64,000 nt of DNA from Physella acuta (GCF_028476545.1 NW_026731572.1:1-64000); one strand, 5' to 3'; shown: positions 33,572-53,712, counted from the first letter of the stretch. Made by a program: numbers and translations. Notes: generated by a model from the letters alone, not told the origin.

Positions 33572-36345
33572 ATGAAACCTTTAATTTTGATTGGTCTGTT
33601 TCTGTTTCAGTATGTGTGTAAGTTTTAATCTTTCTATTATCATTGTTTTTGAGAATTTCATCTTGTTGTCATGGAAACCTTTTTTTTTTGGGGGGTTCTG
33701 CTTGACTAAACTTGATCATATTAGCAATAAGTGACCGGATTTTTAAGGCTTTATCTTTTTATTTATAAGTGTATCTACTTAAACAAATCTTAGTCTTTTC
33801 AAATAATACTTTTCTTCGCAATCCAATATTCTGGAATAAAAGTTTGCCGCTAAAGCAAATATTTAATTGTTATTTTAAAATATATATTCGGATATCAAAT
33901 ATATTTATTTCCCTTTCATTATCTATATAAAATACTCTGTAAATATGTGTTTCATTTCCTCTATTAAATATTATTTTTTAAATGACTCAACAAAACGTTT
34001 AAAGTTGATTGATATAAAAAAATAGTTTCAAACTGGTGGGGGGGGGGGGGGGGTTGGGGGGGAGGGTTCAGGTGGTGTGACTTCGCACTTTTGTACATAA
34101 AAAAAGGCAATGTTAGAAAACGAGTTTTAGCCGTTATTTCGCGTTTTTACAGCGTTTAAGAAAACTATTTTAATAAATTGAAATAGGAATTGATTAAAAC
34201 CTCTATGTTGACAGAGTTCAGACAAGATTTTAGAAAAATATCAATGATTTTGAGGGGGTTGTCATTTTAGTGGGGGGGGGGGGGTCCTGGCTTTTAGGTA
34301 CGATGTGTGCCGGAGGGGAGGGGGAAAAGGTAAAAATCGTCAAAAAAAGCATGACGTCATTTATGGATGACCCCCTAAAAAGATTTTAAAAAACCAAACT
34401 GCCATTATATTTAAAGACCAATACAGTTTTGCGTCTGTATCATTGATAAAAACGAACAAGCGATACCCTACATCAAGTGTGTAGGCACGCATTATGTACT
34501 AACGTGTAGGGTAACACTACTAACATACTAGGCCGACCGCCTGATTGAGTTGATCACAGTTAACCATGGTTTGGAGATGTTAAAATTTTTTAACTGAGTT
34601 GATCAGAGTTAACCATGGTTTGGAGATGTTAACATTTTTTAACTGAGTTGATCAGAGTTAACCATAGTTTGGAGATGTTAACATTTTTAACTGAGTTGAT
34701 CAGAGTTAACCATAGTTTGGAGATGTTAACATTTTTTAACTGAGTTGATCAGAGTTAACCATGGTTTGGAGATGTTAACATTTTTAACTGAGTTGATCAG
34801 AGTTAACCATGGTTTGGAGATGTTAACATATATTAAGTGAGTTAATCAGAGTTAACCATGGTTTGGAGATGTTAACATATATTAAGTGAGTTAATCAGAG
34901 TTAACCATGGTTTGGAGATGTTAACATATATTAAGTGAGTTAATCAGAGTTAACCATGGTTTGGAGATGTTAACATATATTAAGTGAGTTAATCAGAGTT
35001 AACCATGGTTTGGAGATGTTAACATATATTAAGTGAGTTAATCAGAGTTAACCATGGTTTGGAGATGTTAACATATATTAAGTGAGTTAATCAGAGTTAA
35101 CCATGGTTTGGAGATGTTAACATATATTAAGTGAGTTAATCAGAGTTAACCATGGTTTGGAGATGTTAACATATATTAAGTGAGTTAATCAGAGTTAACC
35201 ATGGTTTGGAGATGTTAACATATATTAAGTGAGTTAATCAGAGTTAACCATGGTTTGGAGATGTTAACATATATTAAGTGAGTTAATCAGAGTTAATGTT
35301 AACCATAGTTTGGAGATGACCTTGTGTTGGAACGATTTCATCGCTGGGCCAAATATTAGGCTGGTTGCTGAGCCACACCACCCCCACACCATCCCCACAC
35401 CATCACCCCCCACACACCACCCACACTACCCTACATCAACCCCCACACCACCCCTACTCACTCCCCACCACCAGCACCCACACCCACAGCAACGCCATAC
35501 TCACCCACTACCCCTCTCAAATCCCCCACCCCACACAAACCCCACACACACACCACCATATAACTCTCTTACAGCCCCATCCAGCGAGCGAGACTAGCAC
35601 CTACTACACACACCCCCCCCACCTACACACACTCCACTACCCCTCCCCCTCAAATCCCCCACCCCACACACCCCCACACTCCACACACCCCCACACTCCA
35701 CACACCCCCACACTCCACCACCCCCACATGACAACAACAATATCTCTTACAGCCCTATCAAGTGGGACCTGCACCTACTACATTACCCTGAATAAAACCG
35801 ACACACTCTACTGCACCTGGGGATGTTGCAGCAAAGTTGTCTACCCTTGCTGTGGGATACCTGAGTAAGTCGTTTTTTCCTTCCAAGTCTTGTTAAGGCT
35901 AATTTCGACCGGAGTAAGTCGTTTTTTCCTTCCATCCAAGTCTTGTTAAGGCTAATTTCGACCGGAGTAGGTCGTTTTTTCCATCCAAGTCTTGTTAAGG
36001 CTAATTTCAACCGGAGTTGGTCGTTTTTTCCATCCAAGTCTTGTTAAGGCTAATTTCAACCGGAGTAGGTCGTTTTTTCCATCCAAGTCTTGTTAAGGCT
36101 AATTTCAACCGGAGTAGGTCGTTTTTTCCATCCAAGTCTTGTTAAGGCTAATTTCAACCGGAGTAGGTCGTTTTTTTTCCATCCAAGTCTTGTTAAGGCT
36201 AATTTCAACCGGAGTAGGTCGTTTTTTCCATCCAAGTCTTGTTAAGGCTAATTTCAACCGGAGTAGGTCGTTTTTTCCTTCCATCCGTCTTGCTTAGGTT
36301 ATTATCGAAACTCGAAAATTCACATCGCTTTTTATCCACATAACG

Positions 36346-36377
<32 letters not shown>

Positions 36378-37025
36378 CTTGACATTTTCACTTTTGGTAG
36401 CGCAGATGAAAGTGAGGTGGGGGGGGGGAGGCCGAAGTTAAAAGAGTTTAAGTATATATTTCCTATATAAATTATATATTTTTCTATTTTACCCAGGGTG
36501 GGGGGTGGCAGTGCTCCCCAGAGATATGCCTGAAGAAACTCTGATCTTTGTTTATGACTTTTATTTACTGTCTTTAAAAATGACTTTTAGACATTGCCAT
36601 ATACATGTAGTTACGGACGTTACGATTTTCCATATAGTTACTGATGTTTACAATCGGAATATTCTTACTGACTTGTAGATATTGATTTCACAATTGACAT
36701 GTGGGTGTTTACCAATATGCCAATATGTTACTCACCATCTCAATATGTCATGTGTGTTTACTGAAACTGTCATTGTCACTCCATATCTCAATATGTCATG
36801 TGTGTTTACTGAAACTGTCATTGTCACCCAACCTCTCATATGTCATGTGTGTTTCCTGAAGTGACATTGTCACTCCACAACAAAGTCACACCAATGGCGG
36901 CCAACTAGTATTTGTTTTTTCTCTCTAGCTGGTTCAAATACACAGCAATCACCCTGGCTTCTATAGTTCTTGTGGTGCTGCTTGTTCCGCTGCTTGTTGT
37001 TCTAGCTAGACGTTTAAGGAGGTGA
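33572..37025 (+). CDS. CYYR1/Shisa-like small membrane protein, copy C (short tail or decaying)
   Basis: Exons 33572-33617 (signal peptide MKPLILIGLFLFQYV), 35753-35864 (ectodomain C-x13-C-TWGCC-x6-CC, with an N-glycosylation sequon NKT) and 36929-37025. Exon 3 gives a strong helix (about AITLASIVLVVLLVPLLVVLA), then RRLRR and TGA at 37023-37025: 84 residues in all. Beyond the TGA the DNA runs to a good donor (37074|GTGAGT). A further exon at 37726-37820 is in the matching phase and encodes a Ser/Gly/Tyr-rich tail ending NSEYTNTP, with AATAAA at 37999. So either the tail was lost recently through one stop, or the short form is the product, or the gene is decaying. It is intact otherwise and is the block-2 partner of relic D. 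Confidence 0.6.
34030..34372. repeat. Dispersed repeat with GTGTGACTTCGCAC core, copy 2
   Basis: It is the same repeat as 29740-30125, here inside intron 1 of copy C, with two long G runs. Confidence 0.5.
34548..35318. repeat. 48-bp minisatellite (AGAGTTAACCATGGTTTGGA)
   Basis: About 16 units. The first six have GATGTTAACATTTTTTAACT, and the last nine or ten are identical with ACATATATTAAGTGAGTTAA, showing two rounds of homogenisation. Intron 1 of copy C. Confidence 0.92.
35375..35745. repeat. CACACCACCCCCACAC simple/minisatellite tract
   Basis: A C/A-rich tract with short units, immediately before the ectodomain exon of copy C, holding the decoy exon edge at 35566. Confidence 0.85.
35566..35612 (+). 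pseudogene. Duplicated 5' edge of the copy C ectodomain exon
   Basis: The stretch TCTCTTACAGCCCCATCCAG followed by AGC-ACC-TAC-TAC-ACA closely matches the acceptor and first codons of the true exon at 35743-35790. It then dissolves into a CACCCC-rich tandem array. It looks like a partial exon copy produced by the local repeat expansion, 180 bp upstream of the functional exon. It keeps an AG acceptor, so it is a potential decoy site. Confidence 0.55.
35863..36290. repeat. 48-bp minisatellite containing the copy C exon 2 donor
   Basis: Nine units: GAGTAAGTCGTTTTTTCCTT then CCAAGTCTTGTTAAGGCTAA. Unit 1 starts with the exon end GA|GTAAGT. Units 1-2 keep GAGTAAGT; later ones read GAGTAGGT or GAGTTGGT. 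Confidence 0.9.
36345..36542 (+). mobile_element. Diverged poly-G MITE
   Basis: A long G run, an AT core (AAGTATATATTTCCTATATA) and the end GCCTGAAGAAACTCTG mark an older member of the family; the 5' end is lost. It lies in intron 2 of copy C. Confidence 0.7.
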
Positions 37026-37149
37026 AGGATGACAAGTGGTCAAGCTACAGGTGCTCTGGGGGTGGTACCTACAGGTGAGTTCAATACTGGGGGGAGGTGA
37101 GTTAACAACGGTGGCGGGGTTAATCGTAGGGGTGTTAACGGTGTAAAGT

Positions 37150-37402
37150 AAAAAAGTAAAGTTTCCCTTTCAAACCTGACGGTTTATGGGGCAAGTGAAG
37201 TAGAGTTCACTTGTTTCTGTGACCTCGGCATATGAAGAGATAGTGTGGTCAGCACTATGCCCAGCCGCCTTTACTTTCCCTAACGTGAATTAGGTACCCA
37301 TCAGAGTTGGGTGGACTCAGGGACGGTCTACTGACTTGAACCCGGATTCGAACTCGATAATAGCAGTCCAGCTCTCTACCGCTAGACCACTCCGTCCCAT
37401 AA
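37150..37402 (-). mobile_element. SINE, near full length
   Basis: On the minus strand the tRNA-like head is at the right end (GGGACGGAGTGGTCTAGCGG, B box GAGTTCGAATCC). The body AGTGCTGACCACACTATCTC leads leftward to a tail AACTTTACTTTTTTACTTTA. Confidence 0.85.
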
Positions 37403-37725
37403 CGTGTTAACGGTGAGGGAATGTTAAAAACGGTGGGTGAGCTATTAAATATCATCCTTTCTACCAGAACAGTTTTATGTTCTTTTGTTAACTAATTAAG
37501 ATCGATGCTATAGATAGGTTAGGATGAGTGTAGCGAGAGTAACTGTAATATTGTTTGATATACCTTTTGCAACCATTTTCAATGTAACAAAATATAGTTG
37601 AGTATCAGTGAGGCAAAAATAGTTATGAGACACGTGTATGTGTGTACCATTGTGACAAATGCAGTTGTATTATGTAGCATGAATTACTGTACCATTGAAC
37701 GTAAAAAAAAACTACAATATTTCAG

Positions 37726-37820
37726 ACAAGGACACACAGTCCAGTTCTGGTGATGCTAAATTGGGCTACATTAATACAACTTCCGGTGTGTTAAACAGTG
37801 AATACACGAATACACCTTAA
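37726..37820 (+). pseudogene. Tail exon of copy C, downstream of an in-frame stop
   Basis: This has an acceptor (ATATTTCAG) and a 95-nt open exon whose phase (2 nt, then codons) fits the exon 3 donor at 37074. It reads DTQSSSGDAKLGYINTTSG then VLNSEYTNTP and a stop. It is nearly identical to 20814-20908 in block 1, and in style to the Asn/Gly/Tyr tails of A and B. It would be translated only if the TGA at 37023 is bypassed, for example by use of another splice site in exon 3. Confidence 0.5.
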
Positions 37821-38839
37821 CACCATTGGTTACAAGAAGACACCTTAAACATCATTGGTTACAAGAACACACCTTAACACCATTGGTTACACAAACATAC
37901 CTCAATAGTTCAACACTTGTTCCTGAGATACATTTGTATATCATTATTAAAATATTAAATTTTATATTTTATGAAATATGTATGTCTATGTCATACCCAA
38001 TAAATTAATCTATTTGCTATATTTTTGGATATTATTGTTTATGTCATAATTAATTAATATTAATGTACATCAATAGACATAGCACCTCATACGTAATGCA
38101 ACTGAACATTTTTTTAAATAAATATATATATTTATTGTAAAAAAAAAACATCTGAATTTTTTTTAGTGATTTTGAAGCATGTATGAATAAATGAATGCTG
38201 ATCTAAGTATTTAGGGATGAATAATACGTTTCTAGGCATATTAAATAATTTTCGATATAAACTTCTAAATTTTATTTTTAAACTTACTCTGCGATACAGT
38301 AGACTCGTGAAAATTAGTTCTAAATTACTCATTGGACGAAGAATAGACCAAGCCTTCTAGATGACGTATTAGAGTATTTCAGACATTTAATCACAAGAAC
38401 GGGATTCCCCGTTGTCTAAAAATAACAAAAAAGAAATTCGAATATGGCTATGTTTTATCTGTGATATCTTCTCACTGATAGTGTGATAGGTCTGCTAATC
38501 TGATTGGTAGCGAAAACTCCGTGATTACGGTTCAGTGGTTCTCAAAAGATAAGCAAGTAGCACAGGCTACAGAATGAACCATAGCAGTCACTGACCAAAA
38601 GGATTGAGATTCTCTGTTTTGAGCAGCCGTGTCGGTGTGTAATCAAGGATGATAACGGCGTGTAATCGATACACGATCATTCATCGATTAGAAATCGTTA
38701 CATCTAATCACTGTAGTGTTTTTAATGTTTGTTATGAACTTTACTTGGTTAGAGTTGGACCTATATTAACTGCTGTAGAAAATGGTTTCCCCATACCCCT
38801 CCCACCCCTGTTTCGTTTAATTGACTACCGTTTTAGTCG

Positions 38840-38961
<122 letters not shown>

Positions 38962-39079
38962 CCACATTGGAGGCTATATTTAATCACATCCGATTTTTAT
39001 ATCTATAACAACCCCACTCCCCCCCCCTCCCCCATACACACATACACGTACACCCTTGTAAAGAAAGCTTCCATATATC

Positions 39080-39395
39080 TGACTACACGTGCAGCATGAG
39101 AAGTAGAGTCATCTTGTATCTTTGACATGTGAAGTGATTATTTGGTCCTTGCCCCAGCTTTCCCCAACTCAGGCCGGGTATTCGTAGGAGCTGGGTGGAC
39201 TCAGGAACGCTGGGACTTTAGGGCCACTGACATCCTTGCATAGTCCATAAGGGTTTCTATACCTTCCCTAGCGCAAGTCAGATACTGTTAGAGCTGGTTG
39301 GACTCAAGGACGCTCTAGGGACTTGGACCCGGATTCAAACTCGAGACTTCCGGGCTAGCAATCGAGCGTTCTACCAGTCGACCATGCAGTAAAAA
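39080..39395 (-). mobile_element. SINE, block 2 copy
   Basis: Counterpart of 22510-22832. The right end on the minus strand reads GGTCGACTGGTAGAACGCTC with B box GAGTTTGAATCC. Confidence 0.7.
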
Positions 39396-39804
39396 TTAAA
39401 AAGAAACCTTAAAAACCAGGCAAATATTCCACCTATTCAGCAATGGTTTTGTTTCTAAAATATATTTTTTATATATTATATAATTATTATGTTTGGTTAC
39501 AGTAGCACTAATTCATATTTTTAGATTGAATTAATTTATTTTTAAAATTAAGCATTAAAAGACCAGGTCGATTAATGACGTTTGCCTTAAGCCCAAATTT
39601 TCCAACTTTATCTGACCTATTTCGAAACCGGTGATAAGAATGCAAAAATAAAACTCAAATCTTATCAAGAACATCACTGTGTTGAAAGTTATGGCCCTTT
39701 AGTTGTGGATAAATGTACATTACTATTCAGATCTTTAGTCGGAAAAGTTTCATAGAGAATAGACAACACACAGAAGAGAATTAGTTTTTTAGTTTAGGGG
39801 CAGG

Positions 39805-43784
<3,980 letters not shown>

Positions 43785-44561
43785 CAGCCCCAGCATAAGA
43801 GCCTACACGCTCAATTCAAGACAACATATAAGAATGTACACAATCTTGTAAAGACAACATTTACCAGTTTTAAATACTAAAGAACAAAACGAATAAATAA
43901 AATATTACATAAATGTGACAAAACATTAAATACTCCGTAATTTTGTTTTCTTTTTTCTTTTATTTTTATTTTCTTTTTTATTCTAATTTTTTTTGTGTTT
44001 TGTATTTATTTATTTTTATTTTTTATTTTTTCATTTTTTTTTTTTAAATTTAATTTTTTTCTTTTTGAGCAAGTAAATGTTACTACAACATGCCTACTTC
44101 AATTTTTTTTTCGGTGTTTGCCTCTATGATTTTTTAAAAAATCAGAACATATAATTTTATATTTATTCTTTTATTTGGTGATATATCAAACATTCCCATA
44201 TAACATCTGTATTATCTAGTAAACTGTAGAGGTAAGTAGGCAACTTGATAAGCGTCCATGTTTTTACTGAATTCAGCAAGTGTTATTTTTAAAAAATAAC
44301 AAATAAAATGTAACATATAAACGCTTTTTGCATTTATTTATTTATTTTAATTATGCTTTATTTTCAAGTTTGAAACTTTGTTTTATTAATTTGATCTATT
44401 CCCCAATTTCTGCAAAGTCATGCTGGAACAAAACGAATATTTTACAAATTAACATTTTGTGAGCAGTAACGCTAGTAAATTATTTAATAACAATGGTATT
44501 GTAGTTCCTTAAAGATTTCTTTTTAAAAATTCGCATCTGCATTCCAAGAAAAGTAGCTGTT

Positions 44562-44565
<4 letters not shown>

Positions 44566-44621
<56 letters not shown>
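44566..44621. repeat. (TA)n array
   Basis: About 28 units, just past the end of block 2. Confidence 0.95.
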
Positions 44622-44625
<4 letters not shown>

Positions 44626-44896
44626 GTGTATGAAAAACGTAAGATGGGATAGGGTTGTAGGACCGAAATTTCCCATGTTTGTACACATAATAATTGTGAA
44701 GTAGTCCAAGTTCAAAACTTTATTTCGTGTCTTTTAGGCCTCATACGATTCAACTTGTATCTTAAATCAACAAAACTCTTCCTGGACCAGTTATTAAAAC
44801 CCACATCTGTTGCACAGTGAACTTGGTATTTGCCCACCCCTGAACTGTTTTAAATGGGGCTCTTTTAGACTAGACCCACTGAACGTAGGAACCTAC

Positions 44897-45116
44897 CAGT
44901 GGCGTAGCCAGGATCGTCTCAATGGGGGGTTCCAATTTTTACCCGGGGACAAACTTTCGATTTGCACCCCCCCCCACCCCCCTCAGACTTTTGATTTGCA
45001 CCCCCCCCCCCTCTCAAACTTTCGATTTGCACCCCCCCTCAAACTTTATATATATACCGAGGGGTCTATGGGAGGGTATGACCCCCGCTAACCCCCCCCC
45101 CCTGCCTACGCCACTG
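44897..45116 (+). mobile_element. CAGTGGCGTA hAT-type MITE, copy 2
   Basis: The ends are CAGTGGCGTAGCCAGG and CTGCCTACGCCACTG, with target duplication GAACCTAC exact. It carries three units of the CAAACTTTCGATTTGCACCC minisatellite, in the opposite orientation to 15139. Confidence 0.88.
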
Positions 45117-45299
45117 GAACCTACACTCGCATTTTTGACAGCAATGACAAGTTATTTGTAAGGTTTTTTTATGATAAGCACAAAAATTGCTATAGATACT
45201 CGTTATACTTAAATCACACGACAAATTTAAATGATAGGGGTGGGCTTGTTTTAGAAGTAAAATACGTAAATGTGATGACAAAAATAACTATATTTAAAA

Positions 45300-45555
45300 G
45301 TAAAAAAGTAAAGATTCCTTTTTAGACCTAACGATTTGTTGGGCAGATGAAGTAGAGTTCGTGTTTCTTGGCCTCGACTTCTGAATGGATAAAGTGGTCA
45401 TTACTATGCCAATCGCCTTTACATTCCCTAACATGAGTTGGATACCCTTCAGAGCTCGGTGGTCTCAGGGACGTTCAACTGACTTCAGCCCCGATTTGAA
45501 CTCTAGATTTGGTTAGCAGTCTAGAGTTCTACCTCTAGACCACTCAGTCCCCATA
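45300..45555 (-). mobile_element. SINE, near full length
   Basis: Body GGGCAGATGAAGTAGAGTTC and AAGTGGTCATTACTATGCC; the tRNA-like head at the right (minus-strand GGTCTAGAGGTAGAACTC). Confidence 0.8.
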
Positions 45556-45659
45556 ACTGTATTTAGAAGCTAGGAAATAGCCATGGGTCAAGCATTTGAG
45601 AGCAGAAACAAGAAGTAATAACCTATCAAATATCGTGGCCAATCAGAAACTACAACACA

Positions 45660-45830
45660 TCTAGTCTAGACTCCAACCCTGCCAATACGCTCCAACTCAA
45701 CTGACCCCTACCAATACACTCCAGAACAACTAACCCCTACTAATACACTCCAACTAAACTGACCCCTACCAATACACTCCACCTCAACTGACCCCTACCA
45801 ATAGCTCCCACTCAACTAACCCCTAGCAAT
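45660..45830. repeat. CCCCTACCAATACACTCCA repeat
   Basis: Six degenerate units of about 29 bp with AACTGACCCCTACCAATACA. Confidence 0.75.
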
Positions 45831-45834
45831 ATCT

Positions 45835-46310
45835 ATCTCCACCTACTCGCTACACGTTCGAATGACCAACCGCCTTAACGCTTCACTGATCAGGTAAATG
45901 TGTGCTGAATAGTAAGAGAATTCAACAAACAAATAAAATAAGGATTCAACATTACAACACTATCAGGCTATAATGCACACAACCACGCCACGATGAAACT
46001 GAAACAAAACTTGCTCTGAAAATATTTCAAACAGAAGAGGAGCAGTACCAGACAGAGGCGTGAATTGTAAAAAGTACTAAAAAATATAAATTAATGCTAA
46101 GTTTATGCTGACATGGAAGGACATATATGTTGACATATAGATGAAGTCGAATGTAAATTGTTATTGCAACAGTTTCTGCAACTCCAACAGACAAATAATT
46201 GTGATTTTTTCATACATATTTGAAGTTCGATATGTCTTACCAACTGTCACCCCTCAATCCTTTAATGTGACATGGCTTCAAAATGTACACACAAACAATA
46301 ATAGTGATCG
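45835..46310. other. Intergenic stretch, nothing recognised
   Basis: No frame with family features, no array and no element ends. Confidence 0.55.
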
Positions 46311-46608
46311 GGGGTGGATTGGCCCGCCGGTCTACCGGAAAAAATTCCGGAAAAAATTCCGGTAGACCCCAAGAAAATTTTTTCGATGGGCTTTAGGAAA
46401 GGTGCAGTAATAATCCTATTCGTGTTTTGGCTTTTAAATAATAATTTGATTATTTCTCCATATTAAAATTTCCATTACTTCTTACCATTGCGTAAAATTC
46501 AGGTTTTGGTGGAGAAAAATAATGCACATAGAAAATTTTAATCTGGGGTTGCGGTCCTTTGAAAATGTCCCTGGCCTATTGGACACCACGAGTCCACCAT
46601 TGTTAGAG
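46311..46608. mobile_element. Related GTGGATTGGCCCG element
   Basis: GGGGTGGATTGGCCCGCCGG at the left and CACGAGTCCACCATTG at the right, with GGTCTACCGG repeats near the left end. It has the same end type as 11057-11581. Confidence 0.5.
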
Positions 46609-46744
46609 ATAGAACCCGGCTGGATGTGCTTTGTGTTTAACTTATCGTTCTTGGTACCACGTCTCCGCCCCTCCGGAGTTATTAAGTTGTACTTAAAAAT
46701 GTATCTGTTCTAATTAGTTGCTAATTGTAATGAAAAAAAGCAGT

Positions 46745-46996
46745 GTCTTGACAGCATATTTTGCAGCTTTTCGCCTTGGTGTCGTTACAATTGGTGTCAT
46801 TCTCACTTAATGGTGTCACCTCACTAAATGGAGTCACCCCCATTAAATGTCACCTCACAAAATGGTGTCATTGTACTAAATAGTGTTGCCTCACAAAATG
46901 GCGTCACCCTTCTTATGATGCCACTCCCACCACGTAATGTCACCCCAACCACTAAATGGTAACATCCGGTACGGCCCAAATCCCCCCCCCCCCCCG
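46745..46996. mobile_element. Partial GGTGTCACC element with tandem units
   Basis: It has TTTCGCCTTGGTGTC, then repeated TGGTGTCACCTCACTAAA-type units, then CATCCGGTACGGCC and a C run. It resembles the inner part of 18513-18821 without clear ends. Confidence 0.5.
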
Positions 46997-46999
46997 GGT

Positions 47000-47780
47000 G
47001 ATGTGACGCAACTGGAAAAGCCAGCTTCTGTGTGTCTCCTGTATATATTGGAGGTACCAAAGACGTGTCTACCGCGGTTCCAAGCAAACAAAAATTGCAA
47101 ACTTCCCTCTTCCGTCTGTTTACTAGTGTACATAATACGAGACAAGTAAACTTTATGTAGGATTTAGGCTAGATTTTTTTTTTCTTTTAATAAATTGTGG
47201 GAATTTTAGTTGAACGTTTGCATAAGATTTTTTTATGTTGTATCTAAAAATAGCATTTGAAAGGATGGAAAATGAGCATATATATTTGAGAGCTAACGCA
47301 ACTAACCTTGATCGGGGTCTTAGTGCTTGTTGTGTAAGGATTTGGTTTGACAACATAATCACCCCGACAGTGTTACTGGTACTCTATCTTTATTGTTTTT
47401 CAATCAATTAAATTTATTAAATTAAACCAAAAAAATAACAAAAATATCATTTTCAAGATAAACACATAGTATTAACTTGTTTTAAATTGTAGACAATATA
47501 GTACAGCTTGTAGAAATTGGATTACATTGAATATACAAATGTGTAAATATGTTTGTGCTTGTCATCAAAAGCCAGCTTTAAAAAAAAACTCTTTTGAAAT
47601 ACTATCAGCTAAAATGATTTATTAGACTAAGTAAATTTCTTTTATTTTTCAATATGTGGTTGCGGCGGTCTTTAATTTTAGCATTAATATTTTTTAAAAT
47701 ATTAATCTTCAATAGTTGTTTTTTTAAAACCCGTTTTTCCTATCTTATTTTTTTAAATCACGCATTTATCTTTTTTTTCA
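47000..47780. other. Region upstream of copy E
   Basis: AT-rich, with no recognised feature until the acceptor-like tract before the copy E start codon. It may hold an untranslated first exon. Confidence 0.5.
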
Positions 47781-47793
47781 GATCTGCAACAAA

Positions 47794-51452
<3,659 letters not shown>

Positions 51453-52319
51453 CCCTGACGCTGCTAACGCTGGCAACATGCTTAAACTACAGCCCAAAAT
51501 ACGTATACGTTGGTTTGAAACAGAAGATAGATCTGTATAATAATTGTTTTATAAATACTCGAGAGGGGGAAAATGGAATAAAATGTTGGATTAAACTGTA
51601 TTTTTTTTATTTTTTAAATGTTTGCTATTGTTGTATCTTACTTTACAGCTTATAAATAAATGAATTATGTATTGTTTTTATGCCAATGTAATATTTTTAA
51701 AAATTAAACCAAAAAATATTGTTGTCATTTTTTGTCTTATTGGTAAATATTTGAACAGTGTACGCTATACTTTAAATGTTTGCTATTGATGTGCTTTACT
51801 TGACAGTTTATAAATATATAAAATATTTGTTGTTTTCATACCATTGTCAATTTTAATTGATTTAATTATTACTTTCATGTGTATAATTTTATTTATAAAT
51901 ATCCGTACAATGTACGTTTCTAATCGAGATGAATATGAATGAAAGAACTGGTGAAGGACGCCCGTCGAATTTTTAAGGGTTTTTGCTAGTAATTTGTTCA
52001 AAGCTTTGAAAAATTAATAAAATCTGTAATTATAAATGCTTTTTGTACTGTTTTAAATTTATTTTTAAGTATTTTAAGACCAGCTTCGTCTTCTGCTTTC
52101 TGTGACTTTTTTTTATCCGAAGAAACTAACTTAATTTCATCTTTAGAGGAATACTGGGATATATCATTTCCATTTCGGTTATCGCTTTTGTGTGTTATAT
52201 TTCTACGATAGCCGCTTAGCTTTTTTATGCTACCACAAAACTGTTGTTGATTATATGTAGTCATATGAATAAAGTGAATAATTAAAGAGTACCTCATTAG
52301 GCTATATTTAAATATTTTA

Positions 52320-52453
<134 letters not shown>

Positions 52454-52476
52454 CCTATACTTTTTTATTTGGTGGT

Positions 52477-52545
52477 GGGGGGGGGGGTGTGACACCATGA
52501 GGCTCCGCACCGGGTGACACCCGACCTAGCGACACCACTGACCAC
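52477..52545. mobile_element. Fragment of the GTGTCACCCGGTGCGG element
   Basis: GACACCATGAGGCTCCGCAC followed by CGGGTGACACCCGACCTAGC and CCACTG matches an end of 18513-18821. It abuts the (TA)n array at 52321. Confidence 0.55.
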
Positions 52546-52802
52546 TAGAGCACATCGTTCGTACTTTTTAGAAATTCAGTCAAAGCCAGTACGTACAATA
52601 AGCCCGAGCAGAGACAGTTTAAGAAGAATCGTCATTATAATTTAAGGGGTAGGCTCAAGAATAAATAAAAAAACTTCTTACTTAATTATGTGTGTATCTA
52701 AGTTAAAGTACTTAAAGGAAAATGTGTCCATGCACCAAGGACTCCTCTGAAAGTATGGTTGCTATGGTTGAAAAATACAGCCTTTTGTGGAGGTCCCAAT
52801 TA

Positions 52803-52920
52803 GTGTTTCTTACAGACTTTTTCCTTGGGGGTGGGGGGGGGGCGGCACTGATTATTTGGGGAGGGGGGCGGCCAACATTTTCGGGGGGGGGGGTAAAAAT
52901 ATGTTTTCTATTTTACTAAC
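52803..52920 (+). mobile_element. 5' half of a poly-G MITE
   Basis: It starts AGTGTTTCTTACAGACTTTT, then has three G-rich runs, and stops before the 3' end. Confidence 0.65.
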
Positions 52921-53503
52921 TCTAATAGAGTCCGCTGGCTCTAGAAATATTTTTTTTTCATATTTTCAAAATTTGGTATGGTGAAATTCCATTAAATAAA
53001 TAACTCCTGATTAGATTGATCAATAGCGACCTTTCGCCTTTAAATTTAAAAAAATAACGTAGTCCTCCTTGCCTGGGCTTCTTCTTTATGACCATCATTT
53101 GACATATTTAAAAAAATATACTCTAGATCTATATCCGTTTATAAATTTACAAAGTTTGAAAATATTTTAGAAAAATAAATATTGTCAGGAAATATTTGCC
53201 AAAATAAAAAAAAATTAAAAATAATTTCATTCTTCGGTCTCTGAGCTCAAGGTAGTCCCCCTTTGTAAAGTGTGTAAAAGGGATTTTAATTATCTCCCCA
53301 GAGCAAGAGGTATTAAAGATGGCAGCTTTGATGATTGTTTACAAAATGATGTATTCGTTCATTTGTTAAGTAATGATGATTTCTGTCATTTTTATTGTAT
53401 TCATTAAAAAGGCTGCAACTTAAGGAGCAGTGCCTAAGGTGTAATAGGTTGACCGCTATCATCACACCCGACTCCTGCATTCAAGCTTGTGTCATGGGAA
53501 AAC

Positions 53504-53712
53504 TAGATCTCTAGATCTAGTCTAGATCTAGATTAGATCTAGAATTCTAGATCTAGAATTCTAGATCTAGATCTAGAATCTAGACTAGATCTAGATTCCT
53601 AGATCTAGATCTAGAAATCTAGATCTCTAGAATCTAGGTCTATATCTAGATTTCTAGACTAGATCTAGATCTAGCTAGAGATCTAGGAGATCTAGATTCT
53701 AGATCTAGACTT
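53504..53712. repeat. TCTAGATC palindromic repeat
   Basis: Nearly 210 bp built only of overlapping TCTAGA, AGATCT and GAATTC words; almost every stretch is self-complementary. Confidence 0.88.

Noticed and set aside
34548-35318. CRISPR-like regular array
   Set aside because: No unique spacers, whole units are identical, and the context is eukaryotic intron.
35365-35868. 167-residue Thr/Pro/His frame
   Set aside because: Only its last part is the copy C ectodomain exon; the rest is the CACCCC tract.
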